Below are positions 25,716 through 36,444 of a DNA stretch of 64,000 bases, in pieces. The notes under the pieces are model-generated. The model was not told where the DNA came from. It did not search any database and saw only the letters and a list, made by a program, of their open reading frames with translations. This stretch comes from Dehalococcoides mccartyi 195 (GTDB lineage: Bacteria; Chloroflexota; Dehalococcoidia; Dehalococcoidales; Dehalococcoidaceae): positions 248,001 through 312,000 of the forward strand of contig NC_002936.3 in NCBI RefSeq assembly GCF_000011905.1, in the 5' to 3' direction. Made by a program: the position numbers and the translations under genes. The stretch's first letter is position 1, and every line of letters begins with the position of its first letter.

Positions 25716-26521
25716 AGTGATTTATCCCTGGCCAGGCGTTTATGCAACACTCCCATTGTTTTGGGACTAACACCCTGTTCGATTAAATCATCCATAATCC
25801 GGCGGTCCATTTCCCGGTGTTCTACCTCATCTTTGGGCGACAACGGCTCTTCTTCCAATTGTCCCGGCCGCAGGTCAATTCGGGTTGTCGGTTTGATTAT
25901 TTCAAACTTTTTCATACCCTCAAATATATCTACAGCCGCGAAAGTATCATAGTATTCGCGAATAGGCTTGGCAGTCAGCAATTTCGTCTTCAGCTGAGAC
26001 CAGGGTTTACCGGTAAAAAAACCCAGGCAGTCAAAGGTCACCCAGCGGATTATTTCGCCTCTTTCCAGCTTGCGGTCTTTTCCCCAAGGCGACCAGTATA
26101 AGTCCCAGCATAGGGTTAAGAGATGGGTCTTATTACGCATCCGGTAATACAGATCGCCCCATTCCTGAATGGTATAGTTAAAGCCCATGCCACTTTTGCG
26201 CCGCTGTTTGGCGATATACGACATAAGCAGATTGAACATTGACATAGAACGTGACGAATCCATGAAGTTGTCTATTTCATCAATAGAGACTATATGCCCC
26301 CTGAAATTCTCTATCGGGGTCATAATCATCTGTTCCATGGTGACCGGATGGGAGAGCAGGATTCGCTGGCCTTCAGAATCCCTCTCTTGCCGCAGATAAA
26401 TATTGTAGCCCGGGAAAGTAGCAACCTGTCCATCCTTGGCAAGATGTAATACATCAAGATAGGTCATACCTATACTTTTTCCGGAGCCTTCTGGACCGAT
26501 AAATCCCCAGTTAAACGGCAT
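25712..26521 (-). CDS. P-loop ATPase of Zot/packaging type (copy 2)
   Basis: This is identical to 3354-4163: Walker A GPEGSGKS and Walker B-like VSIDEID. It is the best hallmark candidate for virus-type assembly or DNA packaging in E22. Confidence 0.75.
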   Translation of the reverse strand: MPFNWGFIGPEGSGKSIGMTYLDVLHLAKDGQVATFPGYNIYLRQERDSEGQRILLSHPVTMEQMIMTPIENFRGHIVSIDEIDNFMDSSRSMSMFNLLMSYIAKQRRKSGMGFNYTIQEWGDLYYRMRNKTHLLTLCWDLYWSPWGKDRKLERGEIIRWVTFDCLGFFTGKPWSQLKTKLLTAKPIREYYDTFAAVDIFEGMKKFEIIKPTTRIDLRPGQLEEEPLSPKDEVEHREMDRRIMDDLIEQGVSPKTMGVLHKRLARDKSL

Positions 26522-26530
26522 CTTTCCCCC

Positions 26531-26959
26531 TTACGGTCCCCGATCATCTTTGGCGTCACGGTTTGCCGCCAGTTTCTTTGAGGTATAAAGCTCAGGTGCA
26601 ATCCGCTGTGATAGCGCCATCACGACTTCCTTGCGGGCCATCCCGTCTATGGAGACATTGGCGGCCATTTTGAAAAGAAGTTTTTCTTCTCCTTCTTTGT
26701 CATTGGTGGCTTTACAGCGTGACAGGTATTCGACCGCGGAATTTACCTGCCCCTCATTCTTGAAACAGGTTCGCATAAGCAGTTTGAGAGGCGTTTCACC
26801 GGGGTCTACCAACTCCTTAATAACTGACGGGACTTGAGCGTCACCTATCAAATTTTGGACGTCATCGACATTTATGCCACTGCCGTTGCCATTGTGGTTA
26901 GACGATGACTGGAAAGGGGTAAATCCGTTTTCAGTGCCAAATGGAGTTTTCCTAGCCAT
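26531..26959 (-). CDS. Soluble late-operon protein (copy 2)
   Basis: This is identical to 4173-4601: 142 residues, Asn/Gly/Ser-rich near the N-terminus, helical charged remainder, no known domain. Confidence 0.65.
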   Translation of the reverse strand: MARKTPFGTENGFTPFQSSSNHNGNGSGINVDDVQNLIGDAQVPSVIKELVDPGETPLKLLMRTCFKNEGQVNSAVEYLSRCKATNDKEGEEKLLFKMAANVSIDGMARKEVVMALSQRIAPELYTSKKLAANRDAKDDRGP

Positions 26960-27322
26960 TTATGCCCCCGTTCCTGTAAAAGAGCTATAAATGAGGTAGA
27001 TAAAAAACAGGAGAGCCAGCACAATCGCTACCTGCAAACCTATTTTTATGCGTTCAGGCCATGGATTGGTACGGGAAAATAGCTCTTTCACTAGGTAAGT
27101 CCAGTCCAGATATCGATATGTCCGTTCAGGCGGCTCTTTCATTTCAGCCGGTACCCGGTATTCACTGAGAACACCATTTACAGACTGATACAAAAATACT
27201 GTCTGCCCCCTGAAGCGCCAGCGCCGGCCGGCGGCATTTTCTATATGCTGAAGGCTGAAACCGTTTTCACGGTCCAGCACCAGAGTATTCGGTTTAAGAT
27301 TGTTATTATTTTTATTCTTCAT
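26960..27322 (-). CDS. Tail-anchored small membrane protein, 120 residues (copy 2)
   Basis: This is identical to 4602-4964: one C-terminal membrane helix and a basic Asn-rich N-terminus. Confidence 0.65.
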   Translation of the reverse strand: MKNKNNNNLKPNTLVLDRENGFSLQHIENAAGRRWRFRGQTVFLYQSVNGVLSEYRVPAEMKEPPERTYRYLDWTYLVKELFSRTNPWPERIKIGLQVAIVLALLFFIYLIYSSFTGTGA

Positions 27323-27327
27323 AATTA

Positions 27328-27777
27328 TTACCCCGGTAAATGGAGTGTGCCGTTAGAGATAAGCCCCACTATGACCATCAGAATAAACAGCAGGGTTATG
27401 GATAAAATTGTTATAGGAAGCCAGTTATTCAGCCATGATTGCTTGTGCTCTTTATCCAGGCTGACATGAGCCTCTTCCCTGCACTCATGAGAGATTGCAT
27501 TAACTAGTTCACGTATGGATTTGGCATCACGTATATTTTCTTTTGTCCCGCCGAGAAGCACGGGGGCTGTATCCCGTTCGTTTATTACCAGAGTTGACGG
27601 TCCGATACCGTTTTCCCCTGGGATTAGAGCGTCAGGGAAAAGCACCCATGCCTCCCGGGTATCTTCATCTACAGCCACGCCCTTATATACCGGCAGATCT
27701 GGTTCCAAGATACGAGAGTCTTCGGTAAGTTTGAGTGACGGTTGTATCCGCTTTGTTTTCTGCCAGGGCATGCTCAT
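27328..27777 (-). CDS. Tail-anchored small membrane protein, 149 residues (copy 2)
   Basis: This is identical to 4970-5419: soluble N-terminal domain and one membrane helix near the C-terminus. Confidence 0.65.
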   Translation of the reverse strand: MSMPWQKTKRIQPSLKLTEDSRILEPDLPVYKGVAVDEDTREAWVLFPDALIPGENGIGPSTLVINERDTAPVLLGGTKENIRDAKSIRELVNAISHECREEAHVSLDKEHKQSWLNNWLPITILSITLLFILMVIVGLISNGTLHLPG

Positions 27778-27792
27778 AGTAAAGAGTGGGGA

Positions 27793-28053
27793 CTAAGAAT
27801 ATTTCTTGCCGGATTTGCTTTTGCTGGAGCTTCTAGCGCCACGCACACCCTGGAATGTGAGCAGACCGCCGCCGAAGATCATGGCAACCAGGATCAGAAG
27901 AGGCAGCACGTTAGCAAACGGCTCGAGGCCGGTGTAATCGGCTATGTTGGCATCCCCGGTAATAGCGGCCACCCCGTCCAGGATGATCGGATAAATTACC
28001 AATGAAACCGCTATAGCAGCAACACCCAGGACGACCTTCCAAATATTTCCCAC
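27793..28053 (-). CDS. Small two-helix hydrophobic protein, VP1-like (copy 2)
   Basis: This is identical to 5435-5695. The GTG start after GGAGGT is chosen for the same reason. Candidate major coat or envelope protein. Confidence 0.75.
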   Translation of the reverse strand: MGNIWKVVLGVAAIAVSLVIYPIILDGVAAITGDANIADYTGLEPFANVLPLLILVAMIFGGGLLTFQGVRGARSSSKSKSGKKYS

Positions 28054-28117
28054 TTTATTCACCTCCTCTCATTACTGTGTATTTAAAAAATGGACAATCA
28101 GCTAAAGTTTCAGGCCA

Positions 28118-28573
28118 TCACCCGCGGCCTTTGACGCTTGACCAGATTCCGGCAACTAAGACTGAAATAATCGCAACCAATATCAACAGAGGAATAATGC
28201 CCGCGAATGCTCCCATACCGGTAAAGCCGGTCAAGGCATCGTGTTCGTAGGTAATAGTCAGAGTCCGTGAATCCTCAGCTGCTAGACCAGTCACGGTTAA
28301 AGTTTTGGTAGCTTGAGTCCATGTGCCGGCAACAGGAACATCAGTAACCTCATCTGAGGTAATGGATATAACCGAAGTATTGACGTTGTTATAAAGCTCA
28401 TACGTAAGTACAACGCCCGCTGAGGTTTCACCCGCTCCGGTGGCCACAGCCGCTTCGGTCTCAACATACCTGTCAGTCTGGACGTCATGGGTACTGTCCA
28501 TAACCATGGGGAAAATAATGAAAACGACTGCAATGCCAATAATTCCGATGACTACCCCAAATATCTTCTGCAA
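28118..28573 (-). CDS. Two-helix hydrophobic protein with central insert (copy 2)
   Basis: This is identical to 5760-6215. It is a paralogue of the adjacent 86-residue protein and the first gene of the leftward operon. Confidence 0.72.
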   Translation of the reverse strand: MQKIFGVVIGIIGIAVVFIIFPMVMDSTHDVQTDRYVETEAAVATGAGETSAGVVLTYELYNNVNTSVISITSDEVTDVPVAGTWTQATKTLTVTGLAAEDSRTLTITYEHDALTGFTGMGAFAGIIPLLILVAIISVLVAGIWSSVKGRG

Positions 28574-28719
28574 AGCCTTCTCACCCCCTTCCATAACAAA
28601 ATATTTTTCTGTTATTTGCGATTGTAGAGGGTATTTTTTTATTTAAGGTCTACTCAAGTAGGCGTTAATCAGATAAATCTTTAATAAAATTAAGAAAATC
28701 TTTACTGAGGGATTTGGAC
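28574..28719. promoter_or_regulatory. Divergent control region (copy 2)
   Basis: Same sequence as 6216-6361, with the CTACT-CA-AGTAG inverted repeat at 28650-28661. Confidence 0.4.
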
Positions 28720-29016
28720 ATGTACACTGTAACTATGAATGCAGAAAAGCCGGAGAGGCAGAGAATGCCGGGCAAGACCCATGCAGTACTGGGGCTGAAA
28801 GAATCATCACACGAGGTGCTCTCGTTTGTTGACGATATCAAGTACCTCAGAAAAAAGGTGGGACCGCGCTCCCTGGCCAGAAGTTTGGGTGTCAGTAAAA
28901 TGACTGAACTTTACTGGTCGCGGGGTGAACGGCTGCCGTCTAATCCAATGTTATATGAGAGTGTAAAAGGATGGGCGGAGAGGGAACGGGCAATAGATGC
29001 TGCGGCGGTTAGTTAA
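28720..29016 (+). CDS. Small HTH-like protein (copy 2)
   Basis: This is identical to 6362-6658: 98 residues with a helix-turn-helix-like segment, overlapping the next gene by 20 bp. Confidence 0.6.
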   Translation: MYTVTMNAEKPERQRMPGKTHAVLGLKESSHEVLSFVDDIKYLRKKVGPRSLARSLGVSKMTELYWSRGERLPSNPMLYESVKGWAERERAIDAAAVS

Positions 29017-31267
29017 ATTTATATCTGTTATAGTCCTGCTGGCTGGCCTGATTATTCAGCCGGCTGCTTCGGTAACAGCAGCTGACCAGCTGACCGTCCA
29101 CTTCGAGCGTATCTACGAAAGCCCGGTCAGTGTGACCTTCCGTGTCACTATCACCAATGAGGGTAAAGCCCTGCCCGACCTGCCGCTTGAAGTCCTATTT
29201 GACGGATTGAATGTCTCAGACCTATCTCGTCTTACTATTACAGAGCTGACCATAAATGAATATCAGGTCAGTTACCCTACCCAGTTTGAAACTATTGAAG
29301 AGAGTTATACTGCTACCGGTAAATTGGTACTCAGTATAGATGCCAGCGGCCAGACCCTATACCAGGATGTTTCACTTCCGGTTATGGATAAATCAGGTAA
29401 CCTGGTTTCATCCGGAGGGGAAATTATCAAATCAGGTGCCTATGATAGGATAGATCAGAAAACAGGTACGGTGTACTGGTTTACGGATATCCCGGTTGCC
29501 TGGCAAACCAGTACTATACAGGAGATTATCCCTATAGAATTGGCTGACTGGACAGCAAAATCCAAGTCTCTTAAGGACAATAAACTTAAGACCTCTATAT
29601 CTTTACCTGAAAAGAGCCTGGAAAAGAACCCTAAAGGTGATACCGGCTGGGGCAGCGGTACCCGGGTATGGGACGTCACCTTATCTCTTCCCCTGCTGAC
29701 TACTGATAGCGGATGGGGCAGTCAGGGACTGATGAAATGGGATTTAGCCGGCACAATCTACTATGATGATACTAACTCCAGCTGGTGGAATAATAACTGG
29801 CTGTACCGCCGTTTTATCGCCCTGGATATGACCACAATCTCCGAAACTCTGACCAATTTCCCGGTGTATATCAAACTGGATTCCACCAATTTTGATTTTA
29901 GCCGGGCACAGGATAATGGAGAGGATATCCGTTTTACAGATGGGGTGAGTAACCTGGATTATGAGATTGTCAGCTGGGATTCTGTATCTGAAACAGCTGA
30001 GATTTATGTCAAGAATCCTGTTCAGCTGGCCAATGTGGCTACTGATGGCATATATATGTACTACGGGAATAAGGCCGTCAGTGATGGACAGAATCCCGCC
30101 GGTGTCTGGTCAAACGGATATGTGGCTGTGTACCATATGTCTGATGCCAGCTCTACCCTAATAAATAGCTCCGTAGGCAGCCTGCCAGGTACTAAATCCG
30201 GCGATATGGCCGCACAAACCGCCGGACTGCTGGGGTATGCCCAGTACTTTGACGGAATAAATGACCAGATAATCGTTGCCTATAATGCCATTCTGGATAT
30301 TACCAGCGGCAGCGTAGAAGCGATTATCCTGCCTGACAGCGCCGGTACAGACGGCTATATCTTTGCTAAGGGCAACCCTGCCCTGGGCTACTACTGCAAT
30401 ACCCGCTATATTGGCAGCATAAACCGGATAGAATGGGCGGGACCATCAGCTGTCCAGAGTAATAATGTTTTTACCGATACTGACTGGACATATATTTCGT
30501 TTACCTGCAATGGCCGGGCTATCAGCTTCTACCATAACGGCACTGCCGCCGGATCACAGACCCTGAGCTCTGACCCGGACACTAATACTGACGGGTTATA
30601 TATTGGCAACCGGATGGGCGGCAGCAGCGGCAGCACCTATTTTGACGGTCTGATTGATGAACTGCGTATCTCGGGTGTTGTCCGCTCGGCTGCCTGGTTG
30701 GCTGCTACTAATTTAAACCTTATGTCTCCGGATACTTTCCTCATTTTCGGCACAGAAGAGGGAAAGCCGGCAGATCCGGCTAACCTCTCAGCTGATATCT
30801 CAGGAAATAATATTGAACTGACCTGGGTAAAAGGTGACCTGTCCCTGTCTACGGTCATTGTACGGGGCAGTCTGCATTATCCGGAATCACCAGATGATGG
30901 CCTGGTAGTATATGACGGCCCGGCTGAAAGCTTCACCGATACCGGTGCTGCCGGAGAACTAAGCACTCACTACTACAGAGCCTGGGGATATTCCGGCTGG
31001 GGATATTCGGACGGATACAGCCAGGACAGAACGGAGGGAATCATGATTGGAGTTATCATTACCCTGGGACTGATAGCTATTGCCTATATAAAGCGGGATA
31101 TCATTATGACTATTATCGCCGGGATATCCCTGCTGCTCTTAGGCTACGGCATTATAGATCCGGATATTGGCGGAAATGCCATTATACAGGCTCTGCCTAT
31201 TATCCTGATGAGTGTTTACATGATAATCCGGGCAGCCATCTACGCTACTAACAGAAGAGAGGTATGA
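28997..31267 (+). CDS. Large exported DUF2341/LamG surface protein (copy 2)
   Basis: This is identical to 6639-8909: signal peptide, DUF2341-like and LamG-like domains, C-terminal membrane helices. Confidence 0.8.
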   Translation: MLRRLVKFISVIVLLAGLIIQPAASVTAADQLTVHFERIYESPVSVTFRVTITNEGKALPDLPLEVLFDGLNVSDLSRLTITELTINEYQVSYPTQFETIEESYTATGKLVLSIDASGQTLYQDVSLPVMDKSGNLVSSGGEIIKSGAYDRIDQKTGTVYWFTDIPVAWQTSTIQEIIPIELADWTAKSKSLKDNKLKTSISLPEKSLEKNPKGDTGWGSGTRVWDVTLSLPLLTTDSGWGSQGLMKWDLAGTIYYDDTNSSWWNNNWLYRRFIALDMTTISETLTNFPVYIKLDSTNFDFSRAQDNGEDIRFTDGVSNLDYEIVSWDSVSETAEIYVKNPVQLANVATDGIYMYYGNKAVSDGQNPAGVWSNGYVAVYHMSDASSTLINSSVGSLPGTKSGDMAAQTAGLLGYAQYFDGINDQIIVAYNAILDITSGSVEAIILPDSAGTDGYIFAKGNPALGYYCNTRYIGSINRIEWAGPSAVQSNNVFTDTDWTYISFTCNGRAISFYHNGTAAGSQTLSSDPDTNTDGLYIGNRMGGSSGSTYFDGLIDELRISGVVRSAAWLAATNLNLMSPDTFLIFGTEEGKPADPANLSADISGNNIELTWVKGDLSLSTVIVRGSLHYPESPDDGLVVYDGPAESFTDTGAAGELSTHYYRAWGYSGWGYSDGYSQDRTEGIMIGVIITLGLIAIAYIKRDIIMTIIAGISLLLLGYGIIDPDIGGNAIIQALPIILMSVYMIIRAAIYATNRREV

Positions 31268-31268
31268 T

Positions 31269-34200
31269 ATGTCCATATTATATGATCCTTCAAATCCTGT
31301 AAGCGGGTCTTCCAGCCGGGCAAAACTGATTGAAAATGTCTCAGGCCGTGATGCAGTTATTATCAAAGCGGCCGAAAAACAGCGCAATGGACAGGCTATC
31401 CAAAAAAACACTACCGGTCAGTCTGATGTATCGGTCAAAGTAGCTAATGATATCTGGACTATAACCGCTCCCGGCGGGTTAAAGTACGAAATCAATACCA
31501 AGAACGCGGAAGGAGATGTTGCCCAGTATATAAATAACTTTCTGGTCAACGCTCAGGCTCCGGATAATATTATCCAGGGCGCGGCGGAGCAAGTCCCCGT
31601 GATAAAATCCAGTGGCAGAGCTATAACAGTAGAGAGTGAAGCGGCAGGCAGCAGCAAAGGAGTAGCTGAGCAAGAACCTAAAGTAGGAGATAAGAAATTC
31701 ACTGCCATAACTGAAGAGAGTTTAGCGGCCGGCAGTGGCAAAACGTACACATATGAGCCGGTAAATGATTCTGATGCCGGCACCGATAACAGCTCTGATA
31801 CCACAGGTACCGATAACAATGTTAAGGTCACAGTGGATAATTCTACCGCTTGGACGTTTACTACCCCCAATGGCACAGTCTACACCGTGCCTATGGCGGG
31901 CTTAGCCTGGTCAGACCCCGCCAAAATGCACGAATATATAACAGAGTACCTCGCCAGCATCGGCGCGCCCGCAAATGTCATCCTAGCGGCTGTGGAAAGA
32001 ACACCAGATGTACTTCAAAATGCCCAGCTCCGGACTGATGATATAGACGAGCTCAAAAATACCCTGGCCGGCATGGATAAATCTACCGCCACCGCTAAGG
32101 CTCTGGCAGCTTTTATTGATGCCAAGGGTTTTTCATCCCTTTCGCCTGAAGAGCAGTTTAAAAAGGCGATTGAATACGGTTTGATACCGGCTGATTCGGT
32201 CTATGTACCGCCTGATTCCGGATATAACGTAGGCCAAAACGCACCGCCCGGAATGCCTGATGACGTGGCTGTAAGCCTGGGGCTACTGCCATCAAATGAA
32301 CAGATTGAATATAACGCCCCCAATTTTGACTGGGCGTATATGCCCAAAAATGAAGCTGATAAGTATTTTGCTGAACTTAAAGAGATTGTGGGTTATGATG
32401 TTAGCTCTGATAACCTCAAACAAGCTATGCGTGAAGCAAATGAAATTGTAACCAGGCAGAACCTACAGGCCAGCTCAAAGTCTATATCAGACGCGGTACT
32501 GGAAAATATTGCGAAGCAGAAACTATCCGGGCAACTAAGAATGGCTGACCTGTTAGGTATGAAACCGTCTGATATCTATAACAAAGACGGCAGCCTGAAT
32601 TCTGCCAGAATAGCTACAATTCTAGGTGGCCAACCCAGTGACTACAAGACGATTGATGACGTCCTCAGAAAATCAGCAGACCAGGATTCAGGATTAGCCC
32701 GTGATATTATTAAAGAGATCTTTACCTTTGGGCAAGCCCAAACCAAGACATTCAACAGAGATGATCTATCCAAAGAATACGATAAGGCCGCCTGGCAAGC
32801 CGGAATCAAAGGCATGGAAATGGCCGAGAGTAAAGAGGAATTCATTACCCGGATAATCAAGCAGCAAAACACCGGGGAAGTTCTCAAAGATTTTACGATC
32901 TATATGATTCCCATAGTCGGCACATTGTATTCAATCGGTAAGGGCGATTCCGGCGGTCAAATAGCCCTGTCAGCTGCTATTGATGTGGCTACCTTTATCC
33001 CATTTATCGGACAAGCAGCTGCAATAGCCAGAGCTGGAGCTAGACCCGCCGCGGCATTGGGTAAAGCAATATTGGCAGAAGTTAAAGCGCCTCTGACCAG
33101 TGTCCTACACCCATTGGCAACTGCTAAGGTGGCTCTATCCCCGTTTGAAACCATGATTATGCCCCGTAAGATCCCTCTAAGCTCAGCTGAATTGAGCTTC
33201 CATACCGTCCGTCTGCCCGTTGTTGATGTCGGCGGTAAAAAAGCGCTTGCAATGGCCCTACGGGATGAAATAACTAAAAAGGCCATCGCGGGTAAAACAG
33301 CCAAAGCTACAAAAGAGGGTGTAACAGCGGAAATACAAACAACCGCTCTGAACAAAACCATAGCTCCGGCCGTAATCAGCGCTACTCCGGATGTCCGCCC
33401 CTTTTTAGACGGCCTGACTGTGGGCGTAGTCAAGGATGATGTAAAAGGAGCTGCTTCTGTAGGTAAAGGTAGAGATTTATTTGTATCTCCTTCTTTGCAT
33501 ACCAAGTTTTCTATGTCTACAGCCGCTGGCGTTTCAGGTTCTAAAGGCGCTCTCAAAGGCGCAATTATTATCAGAGACCCGGAATTACTTTCAAAGCTGA
33601 AAATCTCCGGCAAAACATGGGCCGGCACAGCCGAAATAGAGATGCGTCTGCCCGCCGGTACGGTATTGCCAAAACCAGACCAGCTTTTATATTCCCGTGA
33701 TGCTTATGGAGATCTCTTACATATACTGGTAATTAACGGCAAGGCCTCTCCGCTTACGCAGACAGAAATAAACCAGATGAAGATTATCGGTTCAGCTGAT
33801 ACTCTAAAGAATATATTTAATCCGGGTACAAAAGCCAAGGTCAGCAAAAAAGCAGGTAAAACTACTCCTTACGATGAGTTAGTTGAAGCTCAAAAAAATG
33901 TAACTCAGATCAAAAAGCAGCTGGAACAGCTTAAGAAGACAGGTCGAATCAGCCCTCTATCAGAAGGAACATACGCCCTGGGTGATTTGCACGGCAAATA
34001 TAACCAGGTAATGCATACGCTCACCAGAGAAGGCTTCGTAGATGAGGCCGGCAACTGGATAGCCAAAGATACAACCCTTGTACAGGCCGGTGATATTGTA
34101 GACCGAGGTTATGGCGGCACTAAACTGATTAATAAGATGCAGGTTCTTGACGCACAGGCTAGTAAAATGGGCAGCCGTATAACTACTCTCATGGGTAACC

Positions 34201-35642
34201 ATGATATAGTATTCGGAGCAGTAGCAAGAGAGCTGAAAACTCTGCCTCCGGAACTGCTTAGCCAGGCAGGCAAGGTACGTTCGAAAGAGTTGCTTGGTAA
34301 ATACGCCGAATATTTTAGAAGTACAGGTAATGAAACTTCAGCTAAATTAATGGAACTCTTTGCTGATGGCCGCGGGCATGTGGCTGAGGCCTTATCAGCT
34401 GATAGTAAAACTCTGGAATGGCTCAAAGATCGCCCTGCAATGTACGTAAAGGATGGGGTTCTATATGTCCATGCAGATAGCCCTAATGTATATATGCAGC
34501 TCTTAAAAGAAGCTAAAATCAAAGGGTTTAAAGGCAGCAATCTTGAGATCGTAAACAAATACACTAAAGAACTGGCTAAGACCACCGAAGGATCTAAGCA
34601 TTTTTATGACTTGATGGTCAAAAACCGCTATCAGATGACTAAAGAATCAGCAATGGAAATGCTGAAAACATTTGATGCTGAAAGACTCGTTCATGGGCAT
34701 ACACCTCAAGGTGGCCGCATAACTTCCAAGTATGACGGATTAGTGACGAATATTGACTCAGGATCCGGTACCAACGGCGTATCCAAAATACATCATATAG
34801 GTGAACAGAATATCAAATTAGTTCGTAATAAAGCCCGGGCTATAACACGCGCCGAGATGGAAGCTGAATATGCTCGTGCTATGGAAGAATTCAGGATGCG
34901 GGACATGGCCGTCAGACGTGGCTATACGGTGCCTTATACAGTAGGAGGTTTCGTAGGGAAAGCTGTAGCAATATCGGCACGCCCTCAACAATCGAGCCGC
35001 AGGATAGCTACATCAAAAGAAGCCCGTGCAACATCTGAGCTAAGACGCCCTATACCAAATAATAGAAGAATAGATACCCTCCCTCGCCGCGGTGGAACTG
35101 GTATAAGGGTCACTGATAATCTATCGCGTTATACTAATACCAGCCAGCGAATAAGTACCTCTGCAACCAGGGTGCCCAGTGAAGGGCGTGTAAATCCTCC
35201 TGAGACAAGAGTTAATCCTCCTGTCAGTAATCCGCCGCCACGTCCCCCAATAGGTACTTATACGCCAAAAGAGCCTGATAAAAAAAGGCAAGTGACTACT
35301 GAAATAACACGCCCTAAACTGAAAAACGGAGATGTAGCATGGAGACAGGGGGCTTTGGGCAGTGGTGGCGATCAGCGCCCGGTCTGGTATATAAAACGTG
35401 CTGATGGTCATGTTGAAATAGTATTCCAACCGCCTGAAGATGCCCCCAGGCTTGAAGGTACTCCGGAAGAAACATTCTTTACTCGTGGCAAAAAGCCACC
35501 CACTAATCTTACTCAGGAAATGGGTGTTACCACTGCTAAAATTGATATTGAACGTAATCCGGAGATAAGGTTTGTTCAGGCAAAAGCACCAAAGATTAAG
35601 CAGAGTATTCCCAGGCATATTCGCCGCTCAATTGGTATGTGA
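31269..35642 (+). CDS. Giant multidomain protein with metallophosphoesterase domain (copy 2)
   Basis: This is identical to 8911-13284: duplicated N-terminal module, hydrophobic pre-toxin-like stretch, complete calcineurin-like phosphoesterase motifs and an Arg/Pro-rich tail. The reading frame is intact over 4.4 kb in both copies. Confidence 0.8.
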   Translation: MSILYDPSNPVSGSSSRAKLIENVSGRDAVIIKAAEKQRNGQAIQKNTTGQSDVSVKVANDIWTITAPGGLKYEINTKNAEGDVAQYINNFLVNAQAPDNIIQGAAEQVPVIKSSGRAITVESEAAGSSKGVAEQEPKVGDKKFTAITEESLAAGSGKTYTYEPVNDSDAGTDNSSDTTGTDNNVKVTVDNSTAWTFTTPNGTVYTVPMAGLAWSDPAKMHEYITEYLASIGAPANVILAAVERTPDVLQNAQLRTDDIDELKNTLAGMDKSTATAKALAAFIDAKGFSSLSPEEQFKKAIEYGLIPADSVYVPPDSGYNVGQNAPPGMPDDVAVSLGLLPSNEQIEYNAPNFDWAYMPKNEADKYFAELKEIVGYDVSSDNLKQAMREANEIVTRQNLQASSKSISDAVLENIAKQKLSGQLRMADLLGMKPSDIYNKDGSLNSARIATILGGQPSDYKTIDDVLRKSADQDSGLARDIIKEIFTFGQAQTKTFNRDDLSKEYDKAAWQAGIKGMEMAESKEEFITRIIKQQNTGEVLKDFTIYMIPIVGTLYSIGKGDSGGQIALSAAIDVATFIPFIGQAAAIARAGARPAAALGKAILAEVKAPLTSVLHPLATAKVALSPFETMIMPRKIPLSSAELSFHTVRLPVVDVGGKKALAMALRDEITKKAIAGKTAKATKEGVTAEIQTTALNKTIAPAVISATPDVRPFLDGLTVGVVKDDVKGAASVGKGRDLFVSPSLHTKFSMSTAAGVSGSKGALKGAIIIRDPELLSKLKISGKTWAGTAEIEMRLPAGTVLPKPDQLLYSRDAYGDLLHILVINGKASPLTQTEINQMKIIGSADTLKNIFNPGTKAKVSKKAGKTTPYDELVEAQKNVTQIKKQLEQLKKTGRISPLSEGTYALGDLHGKYNQVMHTLTREGFVDEAGNWIAKDTTLVQAGDIVDRGYGGTKLINKMQVLDAQASKMGSRITTLMGNHDIVFGAVARELKTLPPELLSQAGKVRSKELLGKYAEYFRSTGNETSAKLMELFADGRGHVAEALSADSKTLEWLKDRPAMYVKDGVLYVHADSPNVYMQLLKEAKIKGFKGSNLEIVNKYTKELAKTTEGSKHFYDLMVKNRYQMTKESAMEMLKTFDAERLVHGHTPQGGRITSKYDGLVTNIDSGSGTNGVSKIHHIGEQNIKLVRNKARAITRAEMEAEYARAMEEFRMRDMAVRRGYTVPYTVGGFVGKAVAISARPQQSSRRIATSKEARATSELRRPIPNNRRIDTLPRRGGTGIRVTDNLSRYTNTSQRISTSATRVPSEGRVNPPETRVNPPVSNPPPRPPIGTYTPKEPDKKRQVTTEITRPKLKNGDVAWRQGALGSGGDQRPVWYIKRADGHVEIVFQPPEDAPRLEGTPEETFFTRGKKPPTNLTQEMGVTTAKIDIERNPEIRFVQAKAPKIKQSIPRHIRRSIGM

Positions 35643-35692
35643 CCAACTAAAGTACTATTGACAGATGTTATAAAGCGGAATTAATATGAGCT

Positions 35693-36037
35693 ATGGATAT
35701 TGTATTGGCTCTCATTATAGGGGCAGTAGGAGTTGGGTTCTTATTCGCTCTAGCATATTTATTTGGTTCTTTACAAGGCCATATAGATAATCTGCGACGG
35801 AGATACTACTATATCGGTTACCACAATATTGTTGATAATTCTAAAATGATAGTATCTGGTCCTTATGAAACATCTGAAGAGTCCTTAGAATTTGTTATAG
35901 GTAAGCCATATATCGCATATGCTTTCCAGTACAAATTAAAAACCTTAGATGTCACAACAGCAGCAAATCAGATTTCTAATGGGGCTAAATACGCCCAATT
36001 ATATGAGTTAACTCGCCCGCCCAATATCAATAATTAG
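35693..36037 (+). CDS. Small N-terminally anchored protein (copy 2)
   Basis: This is identical to 13335-13679, with one N-terminal membrane helix. It ends the rightward block. Confidence 0.6.
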   Translation: MDIVLALIIGAVGVGFLFALAYLFGSLQGHIDNLRRRYYYIGYHNIVDNSKMIVSGPYETSEESLEFVIGKPYIAYAFQYKLKTLDVTTAANQISNGAKYAQLYELTRPPNINN

Positions 36038-36076
36038 CCAGTGACAAAGTGTCACAAATATTCCCAGATATAGAAA

Positions 36077-36108
36077 GAGGCCGGGTAAAATACCCGGTCT
36101 CTTTGTTC
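36077..36108 (+). terminator. Hairpin terminator (copy 2)
   Basis: Same GC-rich hairpin as 13719-13750, between the rightward block and the convergent HTH/integrase genes. Confidence 0.75.
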
Positions 36109-36148
36109 TAAAGGTAAAAGATAATAGTGATTGTATTTGCAGGGATTA

Positions 36149-36355
36149 TTACTTTGTTTGCCTATTATAAGGCGACTGATTGTTGGGCCTTAAAGAAATA
36201 CCCATCTCTCCTGCTGCACTATATATTGCATCTGGAGTTCTTCCTAGCTTTAAAGCTATCAATCTGGTCGGTGTATTCCCTGCGGCCAATTCGCGCAATA
36301 TTTTGGTATCGTTATCATCCCATCGTTTACCATTATTCTTTGCTGAATTACTCAT
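36149..36355 (-). CDS. Small SANT/Myb-like HTH protein (copy 2)
   Basis: This is identical to 13791-13997. It lies 89 bp downstream of the integrase stop. Confidence 0.6.
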   Translation of the reverse strand: MSNSAKNNGKRWDDNDTKILRELAAGNTPTRLIALKLGRTPDAIYSAAGEMGISLRPNNQSPYNRQTK

Positions 36356-36444
36356 GATTATCTCCATTCTTTCTTTTTAAAATTCAAGTCTCCTTAAATA
36401 TCTTTTACCTCTTATTTAATTATAACAAAGTATGCAAAATATTT